Made by a program: the position numbers and the translations under genes
Shown here: positions 1 through 5,345 of the stretch, one piece after another
Layout of the letters: each line of letters begins with the position of its first letter
Position numbering within the stretch: the stretch's first letter is position 1
The notes under the pieces: model-generated
What the model was told of the DNA's origin: nothing
Databases searched by the model: none
Seen by the model: the letters and a program-made list of their open reading frames with translations, nothing else
NCBI GenBank assembly: GCA_004357505.1
Contig: SMWC01000101.1
Coordinates: 1-5,345, forward strand
Direction: 5' to 3'
DNA: 5,345 nucleotides
Source of the DNA: Gammaproteobacteria bacterium
GTDB taxonomy: Bacteria; Pseudomonadota; Gammaproteobacteria; Steroidobacterales; Rariloculaceae

Positions 1-1
1 A

Positions 2-77
<76 letters not shown>

Positions 78-94
78 GTCTCGGCGAGGCGGCT

Positions 95-124
95 ATTAGA
101 CCGGTCAGCTTCCACCGTAGTCAA
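95..124 (-). promoter_or_regulatory. Sigma-70 type promoter of tRNA-Phe
   Basis: On the minus strand a -35 box TTGACT (complement of 119-124) is followed by an 18-bp spacer and a -10 box TCTAAT (complement of 95-100). Each box matches its consensus at five of six positions. The -10 box ends 17 nt before the first base of the tRNA, so transcription would begin about 10 nt upstream of the mature 5' end. The bases after the -10 box are GC-rich (TAGCCGCC), as expected for a stable-RNA promoter under stringent control; that regulation is inference from family knowledge. Confidence 0.75.
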
Positions 125-160
125 GGCGCTAGAACCCGGCGCATCCCAGGCCGACCGTCT

Positions 161-190
161 TTGACAGCACAGGAGTCGCTCCGCTACCCT
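161..190 (+). promoter_or_regulatory. Candidate sigma-70 promoter for the egtB-relic/egtD/acs block
   Basis: A perfect -35 box TTGACA at 161-166 is followed after 18 bp by TACCCT at 185-190. The second box matches the -10 consensus only at the first, second and sixth positions, but these are the most important ones. Transcription would start near 197, about 60 nt before the ATG of the egtB relic. The site lies back to back with the tRNA-Phe promoter; the two -35 boxes are 36 bp apart. The TTG of the -35 box can be mistaken for a start codon, because the reading frame stays open from there into the egtB relic. The weak -10 box keeps confidence moderate. Confidence 0.5.
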
Positions 191-259
191 CGATTCAGAA
201 TCAGAACAATACGCAGTCGTCTAAACCTTGCTCCACTCTGGTCCCTTGCCACGAACGTT

Positions 260-472
260 ATGGTCTCAGCCATCCTGCAGCTCCCGCGACCGTCGATCAG
301 AGAATCACTTATCGATCGATACCAGCGAATTCGAAATCTAAGCGTCGGGCTGGTTGCGCCGTTGGCTCCGGAGGACCAGGTCATTCTGGAAGTCAGTTCG
401 ACCTACCGCAGCTTCTTCTACCCCCGCGATCGCTGGCGGTTCCCAGGCGTTCGTCTGGCTCGGGACAGTTGA
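260..472 (+). pseudogene. egtB: egtB relic: internally deleted ergothioneine synthase EgtB
   Basis: This open frame of 70 codons joins the two ends of EgtB, the non-haem iron sulfoxide synthase that oxidatively links hercynine to a cysteine-containing thiol. Residues 17-42 (SLIDRYQRIRN, then LVAPLAPEDQVI) resemble the start of the DinB-like N-terminal domain, which in intact EgtB runs on into a KWHLAHTTWFFE-like stretch with the first iron ligand. Residues 48-69 (TYRSFFYPRDRW, then GVRLARD) match the extreme C-terminus of the FGE-sulfatase-like domain. All sequence between is absent: the three iron-binding histidines, the linker and nearly the whole catalytic domain. Family members are about 400-450 residues, so roughly 1 kb has been lost. 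The junction falls at about 386-400 and keeps the frame. The stop TGA lies 9 nt before egtD, the expected spacing for an egtBD operon. ATG 260 is preferred as the original start; upstream codons 161-259 show no EgtB character. A catalytic function is excluded. Misassembly of an intact gene is the main alternative to a true deletion. Confidence 0.85.
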
Positions 473-475
473 GAG
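471..475 (+). promoter_or_regulatory. Probable ribosome binding site of egtD
   Basis: GAGAG lies 6 nt before GTG 482 and overlaps the stop codon of the egtB relic. It is only a partial Shine-Dalgarno match, but it is better placed than anything in front of ATG 494 or ATG 521. It suggests translation of egtD is coupled to the relic frame that ends at 472. Confidence 0.4.
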
Positions 476-481
476 CGACCA

Positions 482-1471
482 GTGGAATCATCCATGAGTC
501 CACGGCGAGCGGTCTCGGCCATGCCGAGCGATTCCTCCCCGGACCGCTCTGAGCGTGTGCACGAAATCCTAGCCGGTCTATCCGCACCACAAAAAACCAC
601 CTCGCCAAAATATTTCTACGATCGAGCGGGATCGAAGTTATTCGATCGGATCTGCGAGCTCCCCGAGTACTACCTGACTCGAACGGAGCTGAAGATCCTG
701 GAAAATAATCTCGACGAGATGGCCGCGCACATCGGTCCCCGTGCATCGGTGATCGAGTTCGGCAGTGGCTCCGGTACCAAGACCCGGCTGTTGCTAGACC
801 ATCTATCTGAACCGGCGGCCTACGTGCCGGTAGATATCTCGTCCTTCCCTCTGCTGGCGATGGCCGAAGAACTGGCGATCGATTACCCGCAGGTTGCGAT
901 TCGGCCGGTACTCGCCGATTTCACCCGGCCGTTCGAGTTACCACGGTTCGCGAGGCCTCCTGACAGGAATCTGGTTTTTTTCCCTGGCTCTACGATCGGG
1001 AATTTCGACGCGTCCGAGGCCTGTGCACTACTAGAAGTCATGCGAGCCGAAGCGAAGCCGGGGGGCGCGCTATTAATCGGCGTGGATCTAAGGAAGGACC
1101 CCGACATCATTCGCGCCGCTTACAATGACAGCCAGGGCGTAACGGCCGAGTTCAATCTCAATGTGCTCCGGCACTTCAACCGAGAGTTCGGAGCTAATTT
1201 TGAATTGGAATACTTCCGGCATGAGGCAGTTTATGACGAGGCGAACAGTAGAGTCGAGATGCGTTTGATCAGTTTGCGGCGGCAGACAGTGATGCTCGCG
1301 GATACTCCGATTCAGTTTGAGCGGGACGAGCACGTCGTCACCGAATACTCGTACAAGTACTCACTCGGCGAGTTCGCGAACCTAGCTAGGAAAGCCGGGT
1401 TCGACTTCGAGCAGGCGTGGCTCGATGAGAACGCATTGTTTAGCGTCCAGTACCTGACCGTGCCGGGCTGA
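482..1471 (+). CDS. egtD: L-histidine N-alpha-methyltransferase EgtD
   Basis: EgtD transfers three methyl groups from S-adenosylmethionine to the alpha-amino group of histidine, giving hercynine, the first step of ergothioneine synthesis in the cytosol. The 329-residue product has the usual length. Visible landmarks: KYFYD at 43-47 and LPEYY at 60-64 (amino-group tyrosines Y46 and Y63), the SAM-binding loop EFGSGSGTK at 92-100, VDIS at 117-120, PGSTIGNF at 168-175 with the substrate asparagine N174, and RAAYND at 211-216 with Y214. The histidine-reading pocket of the mycobacterial enzyme (M252, E282, S284) appears as M260, E288 and S290 (VEMRL, TEYS). This argues for true histidine specificity rather than a divergent substrate. 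GTG 482 is preferred for its RBS and 9-nt spacing to the relic; ATG 494 is the main alternative. It uses far more CTA/TTA leucine codons (12 of 34 by hand count) than its neighbours. Its normal partner egtB is destroyed immediately upstream, while egtD itself looks fully intact. Confidence 0.95.
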   Translation: MESSMSPRRAVSAMPSDSSPDRSERVHEILAGLSAPQKTTSPKYFYDRAGSKLFDRICELPEYYLTRTELKILENNLDEMAAHIGPRASVIEFGSGSGTKTRLLLDHLSEPAAYVPVDISSFPLLAMAEELAIDYPQVAIRPVLADFTRPFELPRFARPPDRNLVFFPGSTIGNFDASEACALLEVMRAEAKPGGALLIGVDLRKDPDIIRAAYNDSQGVTAEFNLNVLRHFNREFGANFELEYFRHEAVYDEANSRVEMRLISLRRQTVMLADTPIQFERDEHVVTEYSYKYSLGEFANLARKAGFDFEQAWLDENALFSVQYLTVPG

Positions 1472-1499
1472 GCATCCGGGTCATGGGGTCAACAACCAC

Positions 1500-1504
1500 A
1501 AGGA
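1500..1504 (+). promoter_or_regulatory. Ribosome binding site candidate of acs
   Basis: AAGGA lies 12 nt before ATG 1517, a rather long spacing. No better purine-rich stretch occurs closer. The ATG is nevertheless well supported, because the residue numbering downstream then equals that of the characterised Salmonella enzyme. Confidence 0.45.
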
Positions 1505-1516
1505 CGACGTGACGTT

Positions 1517-3463
1517 ATGACTGAAGAGAAAATCTACCCGGTCGCTGCATCTATCGCTGCAAGTGCCTGGGCGGATGAGGCCACTTATCGGGCGCTCTAC
1601 AGAGAATCCGTAGAGAACCCGGACACCTTCTGGCGGGAGCAGGCGCAGCGCCTGCAGTGGCTCAAGCCGTTCACGCAAGTCAAAGACGTCTCTTACGCGC
1701 TTGACGATCTTCACATCCGCTGGTTCGCCGACGGCGAGCTCAATGTCTCTGTCAATTGCCTGGATCGGCACTTGGCTAATCGGGCCGAGCAAACGGCCAT
1801 CATCTGGGAAGGCGACGATCCCGCTGACGATCTGTATATCAGCTATCGCGACCTCCACGAACGGGTATGCCGGCTTGGCAACGCGTTGCGCTCGCTAGGG
1901 GTCGAAAAAGGCGACCGCGTTACGATCTATCTGCCGATGATTCCCGAGGCGGCGGTGGCGATGCTGGCTTGTGCCCGTATCGGCGCGATTCACTCGGTTG
2001 TCTTCGGCGGCTTCTCCCCGGAGGCACTCAGGGGGCGCATCGAGGACTGTGAGTCGAATGTCGTCATCACGTCCGATCAAGGCTTGCGCGGCGGTAAGAC
2101 GATTGCATTGAAAGCCAATGTGGACGCAGCCATCGGCGGCCTGACCGCGAAGCATGTCAACACCGTCGTTGTCGTTCGGCGTACCGGCGGTGATATCGAC
2201 TGGGTCGACGGTCGCGACCACTGGTATCACGACATCACATCTGCCGCAGACGCTGCCTGTCCCGCAGAGCCCATGAACGCCGAAGACCCGTTGTTTATCC
2301 TCTATACATCAGGATCTACGGGCCAACCGAAAGGCGTATTACACACCTCCGCTGGCTATTTGCTTTACGCCGCGCTGACACACCAATACGTCTTCGACTA
2401 TCACGACGGCGACATCTACTGGTGCACCGCCGATGTGGGCTGGGTCACCGGCCACAGCTATATCGTCTACGGACCGTTGGCGAATGGCGCTACCACCCTG
2501 ATGTTCGAGGGCGTCCCTAACTACCCCGACTCGAGCAGATTCTGGCAGGTCGTCGACAAACATCAGGTTAATATCTTTTACACGGCGCCCACGGCAATCC
2601 GCGCTTTGATGCGAGATGGTGACGAGCCGGTGCAGCGGACTTCGCGAAAAAGTCTCAGACTTTTAGGCACGGTTGGCGAGCCGATCAACCCGGAGGCCTG
2701 GGAGTGGTATCACCGCGTCGTCGGAGCAGGAGCGTGCCCGATCGTCGACACCTGGTGGCAAACGGAGACTGGCGGCATTCTCATTACACCGCTACCCGGG
2801 GCCACAGCCCTGAAACCGGGTTCCGCGACGCAGCCGTTTTTCGGCATAGAGCCCGCTATCGTCGATCATGACGGCAACATTTTAGAAGGAGAGGCCAGCG
2901 GCGAGCTTGTGATGCTAAATAGCTGGCCGGGACAGATGCGAACCGTGTATGGCGATCGACAACGCTTTCTCGACACCTATTTCAGCAAATTCCCCGGCAT
3001 GTTCGTTACCGGCGATGGCGCCCGCCGCGATGCTGACGGCTACTACTGGATTACCGGTCGCGTCGACGACGTAATCAACGTCTCCGGTCACCGCCTCGGC
3101 ACGGCCGAGGTCGAGAGCGCGTTGGTGTCTCATCCTCTGGTTGCCGAAGCTGCCGTCGTCGGCTATCCGCACGATATCAAGGGCCAAGGTATTTACGCCT
3201 ACGTCACACTCAATGCCAACGAAACGCCCAACGATGCGTTGCGTGCTGAACTGGTGAAATGGGTGCGCAAGGAGATCGGCCCGATCGCGACACCCGACCT
3301 GTTGCAGTGGGCGCCCGGCTTACCCAAGACGCGTTCTGGAAAAATTATGCGCCGCATTCTGCGGAACGTGGCCGCAGACGACTTCGGCGATCTCGGTGAT
3401 ACATCGACGCTGGCTGATCCGTCTGTGGTGGAGGACCTCATCGACAATCGCATGAATCGATAG
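1517..3463 (+). CDS. acs: Acetyl-CoA synthetase, AMP-forming (acetate-CoA ligase)
   Basis: Acs converts acetate, ATP and CoA to acetyl-CoA, AMP and pyrophosphate through an acetyl-adenylate, letting cells use low acetate concentrations. The 648-residue product is close to E. coli Acs (652). Motifs appear in order: ATP-binding loop YTSGSTGQPKG at 263-273; acetate-pocket residues W309, V310, V386 and W414; DTWWQTETGG at 411-420; the TGD aspartate D500; hinge region GRVDDVINVSGHR at 514-526 with R515, G524 and R526; and the C-terminal PKTRSGK at 603-609. The acetate-pocket tryptophan separates Acs from longer-chain acyl-CoA synthetases. K609 is the catalytic lysine that Pat-type acetyltransferases acetylate to switch the enzyme off, so post-translational control is possible. 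These positions coincide with Salmonella numbering as I recall it, which also supports ATG 1517. It begins 45 nt after egtD on the same strand with no visible terminator or strong promoter between, so cotranscription is plausible though no metabolic link to ergothioneine is known. The gene is intact. Confidence 0.97.
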   Translation: MTEEKIYPVAASIAASAWADEATYRALYRESVENPDTFWREQAQRLQWLKPFTQVKDVSYALDDLHIRWFADGELNVSVNCLDRHLANRAEQTAIIWEGDDPADDLYISYRDLHERVCRLGNALRSLGVEKGDRVTIYLPMIPEAAVAMLACARIGAIHSVVFGGFSPEALRGRIEDCESNVVITSDQGLRGGKTIALKANVDAAIGGLTAKHVNTVVVVRRTGGDIDWVDGRDHWYHDITSAADAACPAEPMNAEDPLFILYTSGSTGQPKGVLHTSAGYLLYAALTHQYVFDYHDGDIYWCTADVGWVTGHSYIVYGPLANGATTLMFEGVPNYPDSSRFWQVVDKHQVNIFYTAPTAIRALMRDGDEPVQRTSRKSLRLLGTVGEPINPEAWEWYHRVVGAGACPIVDTWWQTETGGILITPLPGATALKPGSATQPFFGIEPAIVDHDGNILEGEASGELVMLNSWPGQMRTVYGDRQRFLDTYFSKFPGMFVTGDGARRDADGYYWITGRVDDVINVSGHRLGTAEVESALVSHPLVAEAAVVGYPHDIKGQGIYAYVTLNANETPNDALRAELVKWVRKEIGPIATPDLLQWAPGLPKTRSGKIMRRILRNVAADDFGDLGDTSTLADPSVVEDLIDNRMNR

Positions 3464-3512
3464 GCCGAAGCCCGGCACGAGAGTGTCACATCAACGACGT
3501 TGCCGTCCGTGG

Positions 3513-3545
3513 CCAGGTGGACGCAACTTGCGCCCTGGTTTTATT
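3513..3545 (+). terminator. Probable intrinsic terminator after acs
   Basis: Outer stem CCAGG (3513-3517) pairs with CCTGG (3534-3538), and inner stem CGC (3522-3524) pairs with GCG (3531-3533 region, loop AACTT). TTTTATT follows at 3539-3545. The helix is interrupted by an asymmetric internal loop, so it is not an ideal terminator. The T tract is on the correct side only for plus-strand transcription, which points to acs. It overlaps the TAA stop of the converging yggX gene. A second possible hairpin uses GTTG-CGTCC (3499-3508) and GGACG-CAAC (3519-3527) and would compete with this one. Confidence 0.4.
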
Positions 3546-3810
3546 CCTCGGCGACGTAACCGGCCGGCCGTTCGGAGCCCTCGCCGAAAAAGAACTTATC
3601 CATCTCTCGCTCCAGAAACTCTCTGGCTTTCGGCTCGATGGGGGTCAGACGGTTCTCATTAATCAACATCGTCTGATGTGCGAGCCAACGCTGCCACGCG
3701 ACCTTGGAGACGCTATCGAAGATGCGTTGCCCCAAGTCGCCAGGGTACGGCGACCGATCCAGCCCCTCGGACTCGATTCCTAAAAGCACACACTGCACAG
3801 TCCGACCCAT
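3541..3810 (-). CDS. yggX: Probable Fe(2+)-trafficking protein YggX
   Basis: This 89-residue cytosolic protein is clearly the YggX family (E. coli 91 residues). It begins MGRTVQCVLLG with the conserved cysteine C7, followed by EGLDRSPYPGDLGQRI at 15-30, the WQRWLAHQTMLINENRL block at 39-55, and a C-terminal helix with LEREMDKFFF before AGYVAEE. Family members are linked to labile iron handling and protection of Fe-S clusters against oxidation; the exact mechanism is unsettled. The start is fixed by a strong ribosome binding site and by the family's N-terminus. It lies 22 nt downstream of mutY on the same strand, the same order as in E. coli, so it is very likely cotranscribed with mutY, whose product carries a [4Fe-4S] cluster. 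It converges with acs, with only 77 nt between the two stop codons. It appears intact. Confidence 0.96.
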   Translation of the reverse strand: MGRTVQCVLLGIESEGLDRSPYPGDLGQRIFDSVSKVAWQRWLAHQTMLINENRLTPIEPKAREFLEREMDKFFFGEGSERPAGYVAEE

Positions 3811-3818
3811 GACAGCCT

Positions 3819-3824
3819 CTCCTT
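3819..3824 (-). promoter_or_regulatory. Strong ribosome binding site of yggX
   Basis: The minus strand reads AAGGAG here, 8 nt before the ATG at 3810, within the purine-rich run GAGGAAGGAGAGG. It lies in the 22-nt gap after the mutY stop and indicates efficient independent initiation on yggX within the shared message. Confidence 0.85.
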
Positions 3825-3832
3825 CCTCAGCT

Positions 3833-4873
3833 CTACCGCAGAGAACTCAGCAGCGTAGCGATCGGCGCTGCAACGCCTACGTCGAGTTCCTGAGCGGGGT
3901 TATACCAAAACCACTCGTCGCCATCCATCACGCCACGCGGTGCGCCTTGCAGCGTAAGAACAACGGGCTCGAGTCGAAGATCAAAGTGGGTGAAGGAATG
4001 ATCGATGGGCGCTAACGGTTCGCGGCTCAAGACTCCGGTGCCGAGATAGCGATCACACCACCGATGCAGGTCGTCATCCTCGGCTAGCTCGGGCAGGCTG
4101 AACAGGCCTCCCCAGATACCAGTCTCCGGACGCCGCTCCAACAGGACTCTATGTTCGGCATCCCGGACGAGCAACACGGAAACACGTCGCTGGCGGCGCC
4201 TCGCCCGAGGCTTACGTGTCGGTAGTTCCTCCTGAACTCCGGCCAGACGGGCGGCGCAACCGCGATTCACAGGACACGCTTTGCAGTTCGGCCGGCTTCG
4301 AGTGCAGACGATCGCGCCGAGATCCATGACGGCCTGGGTATAGTGCGCCACCCGCTCCCGGGGCGTGTGTTTGTCGGCTAGCGTCCACAGATCCCGGAGG
4401 ACCTGAGTCTGTCCCGGCCATCCGCTCACAGCGTGGTAGCGGGCCAGGACGCGTTTGACATTGCCGTCGAGAATCGCCTGCCGCCGACCGAAGGCGAGAG
4501 CAAGAATCGCGGCGGCAGTAGAACGGCCTATCCCCGGTAAGGCCATGAGATCGGTCAGAGATACCGGCAACTGTCCAGCGTATTTTGCAACGAGGATCGC
4601 GGCAGTTGCGTGCATATTTCTCGCTCTGGCGTAGTAGCCCAATCCCGCCCAATGCGCGAGTACGTCATCCCGTCCGGCAGCGGCGAGATCGTTCACAGTC
4701 GGAAAGCGAGCCATGAAGCGCTCGAAGTAAGGAATCATGGTGGCGACCTGCGTCTGCTGGAGCATGATTTCCGACACCCACACCGAGTACGGTGTCGCGG
4801 CGCGTTGCCAGGGCAAATCGTGACGGCCGTGTTCGTCGTACCAGGCTAAAAGCTTTCGAGCAAACGCATCCAC
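3833..4873 (-). CDS. mutY: Adenine DNA glycosylase MutY
   Basis: MutY removes adenine mispaired with 8-oxoguanine and so prevents G:C to T:A mutations. With the GTG start at 4873 the protein has 346 residues (E. coli 350). In that numbering the order is: LPWQ at 20-23; SEIMLQQTQV at 34-43 with catalytic E35; helix-hairpin-helix LPGIGRSTAAAIL at 112-124; LDGNVKRVLAR at 135-145 with catalytic D136; the [4Fe-4S] cysteines C190, C197, C200 and C206 (C-X6-C-X2-C-X5-C); an Arg-rich linker around 219-230; and the C-terminal Nudix-like 8-oxoG recognition domain with FTHFDL at 294-299. Every catalytic and cluster residue is exactly two lower than in E. coli, supporting this start. A TTG at 4903 would add ten residues and overlap the upstream gene. 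The chosen start comes one base after the TAG of the SRPBCC gene (TAGTGTG), suggesting translational coupling; no clear Shine-Dalgarno is seen for either start. Intact. Confidence 0.96.
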   Translation of the reverse strand: MDAFARKLLAWYDEHGRHDLPWQRAATPYSVWVSEIMLQQTQVATMIPYFERFMARFPTVNDLAAAGRDDVLAHWAGLGYYARARNMHATAAILVAKYAGQLPVSLTDLMALPGIGRSTAAAILALAFGRRQAILDGNVKRVLARYHAVSGWPGQTQVLRDLWTLADKHTPRERVAHYTQAVMDLGAIVCTRSRPNCKACPVNRGCAARLAGVQEELPTRKPRARRRQRRVSVLLVRDAEHRVLLERRPETGIWGGLFSLPELAEDDDLHRWCDRYLGTGVLSREPLAPIDHSFTHFDLRLEPVVLTLQGAPRGVMDGDEWFWYNPAQELDVGVAAPIATLLSSLR

Positions 4874-4874
4874 A

Positions 4875-5345
4875 CTAGTGAGGGCTGTCCGAACGGGCCG
4901 CAATCTCTATTGCTAGACGTTCGATTCGGTTCACGGCTCCAGTACCGCCGCGCTCCAGCCGCTGCTTCAATGCCCACGGTCCGATGACGGGCGGGATCCA
5001 GAAGTCGGGCTCCATTGTCAGACGATAAGTCATCTTGGTTCCGCCTGCGTCAGGCGTCAGCGTCCACTCCGAGACGGCGAACTTGAAATCGCTTTGCTCG
5101 GGTAATGTCACGGTGCGTATGAAGCCCGGTGCCTTTGTCTCCATGCGCTCGACCCGGCGCATGCTGACGCAGAAGAACAACACGCAACTTTCCATCGTGG
5201 TATAGACGATCGGCACCCCATCCGCCGCCGGCTCCATGAACCCGTAATCGGTGTAGACGCTGGAGATTCGGCCGTATCGCTCATAGTCGGTGAGCACCTC
5301 GAAAATGGCCTCGCGAGGCGCGTCGATATAGGCAGCGGAGACCAG
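4875..5345 (-). CDS. SRPBCC (START-like / polyketide cyclase) family protein, N-terminus cut by window edge
   Basis: The frame stays open to the right edge, so 156 residues plus a stop are visible and the true start lies outside. The GTG at 5297 is not the likely start: the 16 codons before it read LVSAAYIDAPREAIFE, the first strand and helix typical of the SRPBCC fold (strand, then hydrophobic xIxAPxExxFexLtDyeRY). Later parts fit a helix-grip cavity: alternating strands around VLFFCVSMRRVE and FKFAVSEWTLTP, then GGTKMTYRLTMEP, PDFWIPPVIGPWALKQRL and a long C-terminal amphipathic helix ending RIERLAIEIAAR. Proteins of this class bind hydrophobic ligands or act as cyclases or chaperones; no ligand or reaction can be assigned. 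No signal peptide can be judged because the N-terminus is missing. The stop abuts mutY, so the gene is probably first or early in an SRPBCC-mutY-yggX operon, and its promoter lies outside the window. Confidence 0.8.
   Translation of the reverse strand: MVSAAYIDAPREAIFEVLTDYERYGRISSVYTDYGFMEPAADGVPIVYTTMESCVLFFCVSMRRVERMETKAPGFIRTVTLPEQSDFKFAVSEWTLTPDAGGTKMTYRLTMEPDFWIPPVIGPWALKQRLERGGTGAVNRIERLAIEIAARSDSPH

Larger units (their letters stand above)
78..259. other. Divergent intergenic region between tRNA-Phe and the egtB relic
   Basis: This 182-nt stretch holds two back-to-back promoters (tRNA-Phe on the minus strand and the egt block on the plus strand) and an apparent untranslated leader at about 197-259. 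The frame open from TTG 161 through this region encodes an Arg-rich peptide without EgtB character and is judged non-coding. A short tandem TCAGAA TCAGAA occurs at 195-206; no clear operator or riboswitch is seen. Confidence 0.6.

Noticed and set aside
161..259. N-terminal extension of the egtB relic from TTG 161
   Set aside because: The codons encode an Arg-rich peptide without EgtB similarity, and the TTG coincides with a perfect -35 box. ATG 260 fits the EgtB start better.
393..746. Minus-strand frame across the egtB relic and egtD start
   Set aside because: It is an Arg/Ser-rich low-quality translation antisense to recognised coding sequence, typical of a shadow frame.
975..981. Run of seven T in egtD as a possible slippage or frameshift site
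   Set aside because: The frame is correct on both sides and encodes the conserved LVFFPGSTIGNF segment, so no frameshift is needed.
1640..1654. Palindrome CAGGCGC-A-GCGCCTG
   Set aside because: It lies inside acs and encodes ordinary family residues (QAQRLQ); nothing suggests an operator role.
3509..3517. GTGGCCAGG repeated from the tRNA-Phe 3' end (4-12), as if flanking an island
   Set aside because: Only 9 bp are shared, the segment between would include the tRNA itself rather than extend from its 3' end, and no integrase is present. It is better explained as chance plus the terminator stem.
3517..4015. Plus-strand open frames opposite yggX and the end of mutY
   Set aside because: They are antisense to genes with unmistakable family motifs and show no recognisable protein features or ribosome binding sites.
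4779..4798. Inverted repeat CACCG-AGTA-CGGTG
   Set aside because: It lies within the conserved N-terminal coding part of mutY (TPYSVW) and is short, so chance is sufficient.

Overview
The window looks like ordinary chromosome from a gammaproteobacterium of moderately high GC content. The main reason is the gene pair mutY-yggX, which sits side by side in the same order in E. coli and many relatives; YggX is largely confined to gamma- and beta-proteobacteria. No transposase, integrase, CRISPR array or phage gene is visible. The genus cannot be named from the sequence alone.

Layout, left to right. A complete tRNA-Phe(GAA) gene lies on the minus strand at 2-77, with a clear promoter just upstream. 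A plus-strand block follows. It starts with a promoter-like site with a perfect TTGACA box (161-190), then a 70-codon relic of egtB (260-472), then an intact egtD (histidine N-alpha-methyltransferase, 482-1471), and acs (AMP-forming acetyl-CoA synthetase, 1517-3463). A probable intrinsic terminator ends the block at about 3513-3545. The right third is a minus-strand operon read from the right edge inward: a partial SRPBCC-fold gene (4875-5345, cut by the window edge), mutY (3833-4873) and yggX (3541-3810). The acs and yggX genes converge at the terminator.

The most notable feature is the egtB relic. The short frame in front of egtD begins like EgtB (RYQRIRN...LAPEDQV) and ends like EgtB (TYRSFFYPRDRW...GVRLARD). 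Everything between, about 350 residues including the iron-binding and FGE-sulfatase-like catalytic parts, is missing. The two ends are joined in frame, and the stop lies 9 nt before the egtD start. The locus was therefore once an egtBD ergothioneine operon and can now encode only the first step, histidine to hercynine, unless another sulfur-transfer enzyme is encoded elsewhere.

The remaining genes are housekeeping. Acs activates acetate to acetyl-CoA and carries every hallmark residue, including the regulatory lysine. MutY removes adenine opposite 8-oxoguanine and needs a [4Fe-4S] cluster. YggX is a small protein linked to iron handling and protection of Fe-S clusters from oxidation. Ergothioneine synthesis, MutY and YggX all touch on oxidative stress, but they lie in separate, opposing transcription units, so no joint regulation can be claimed.
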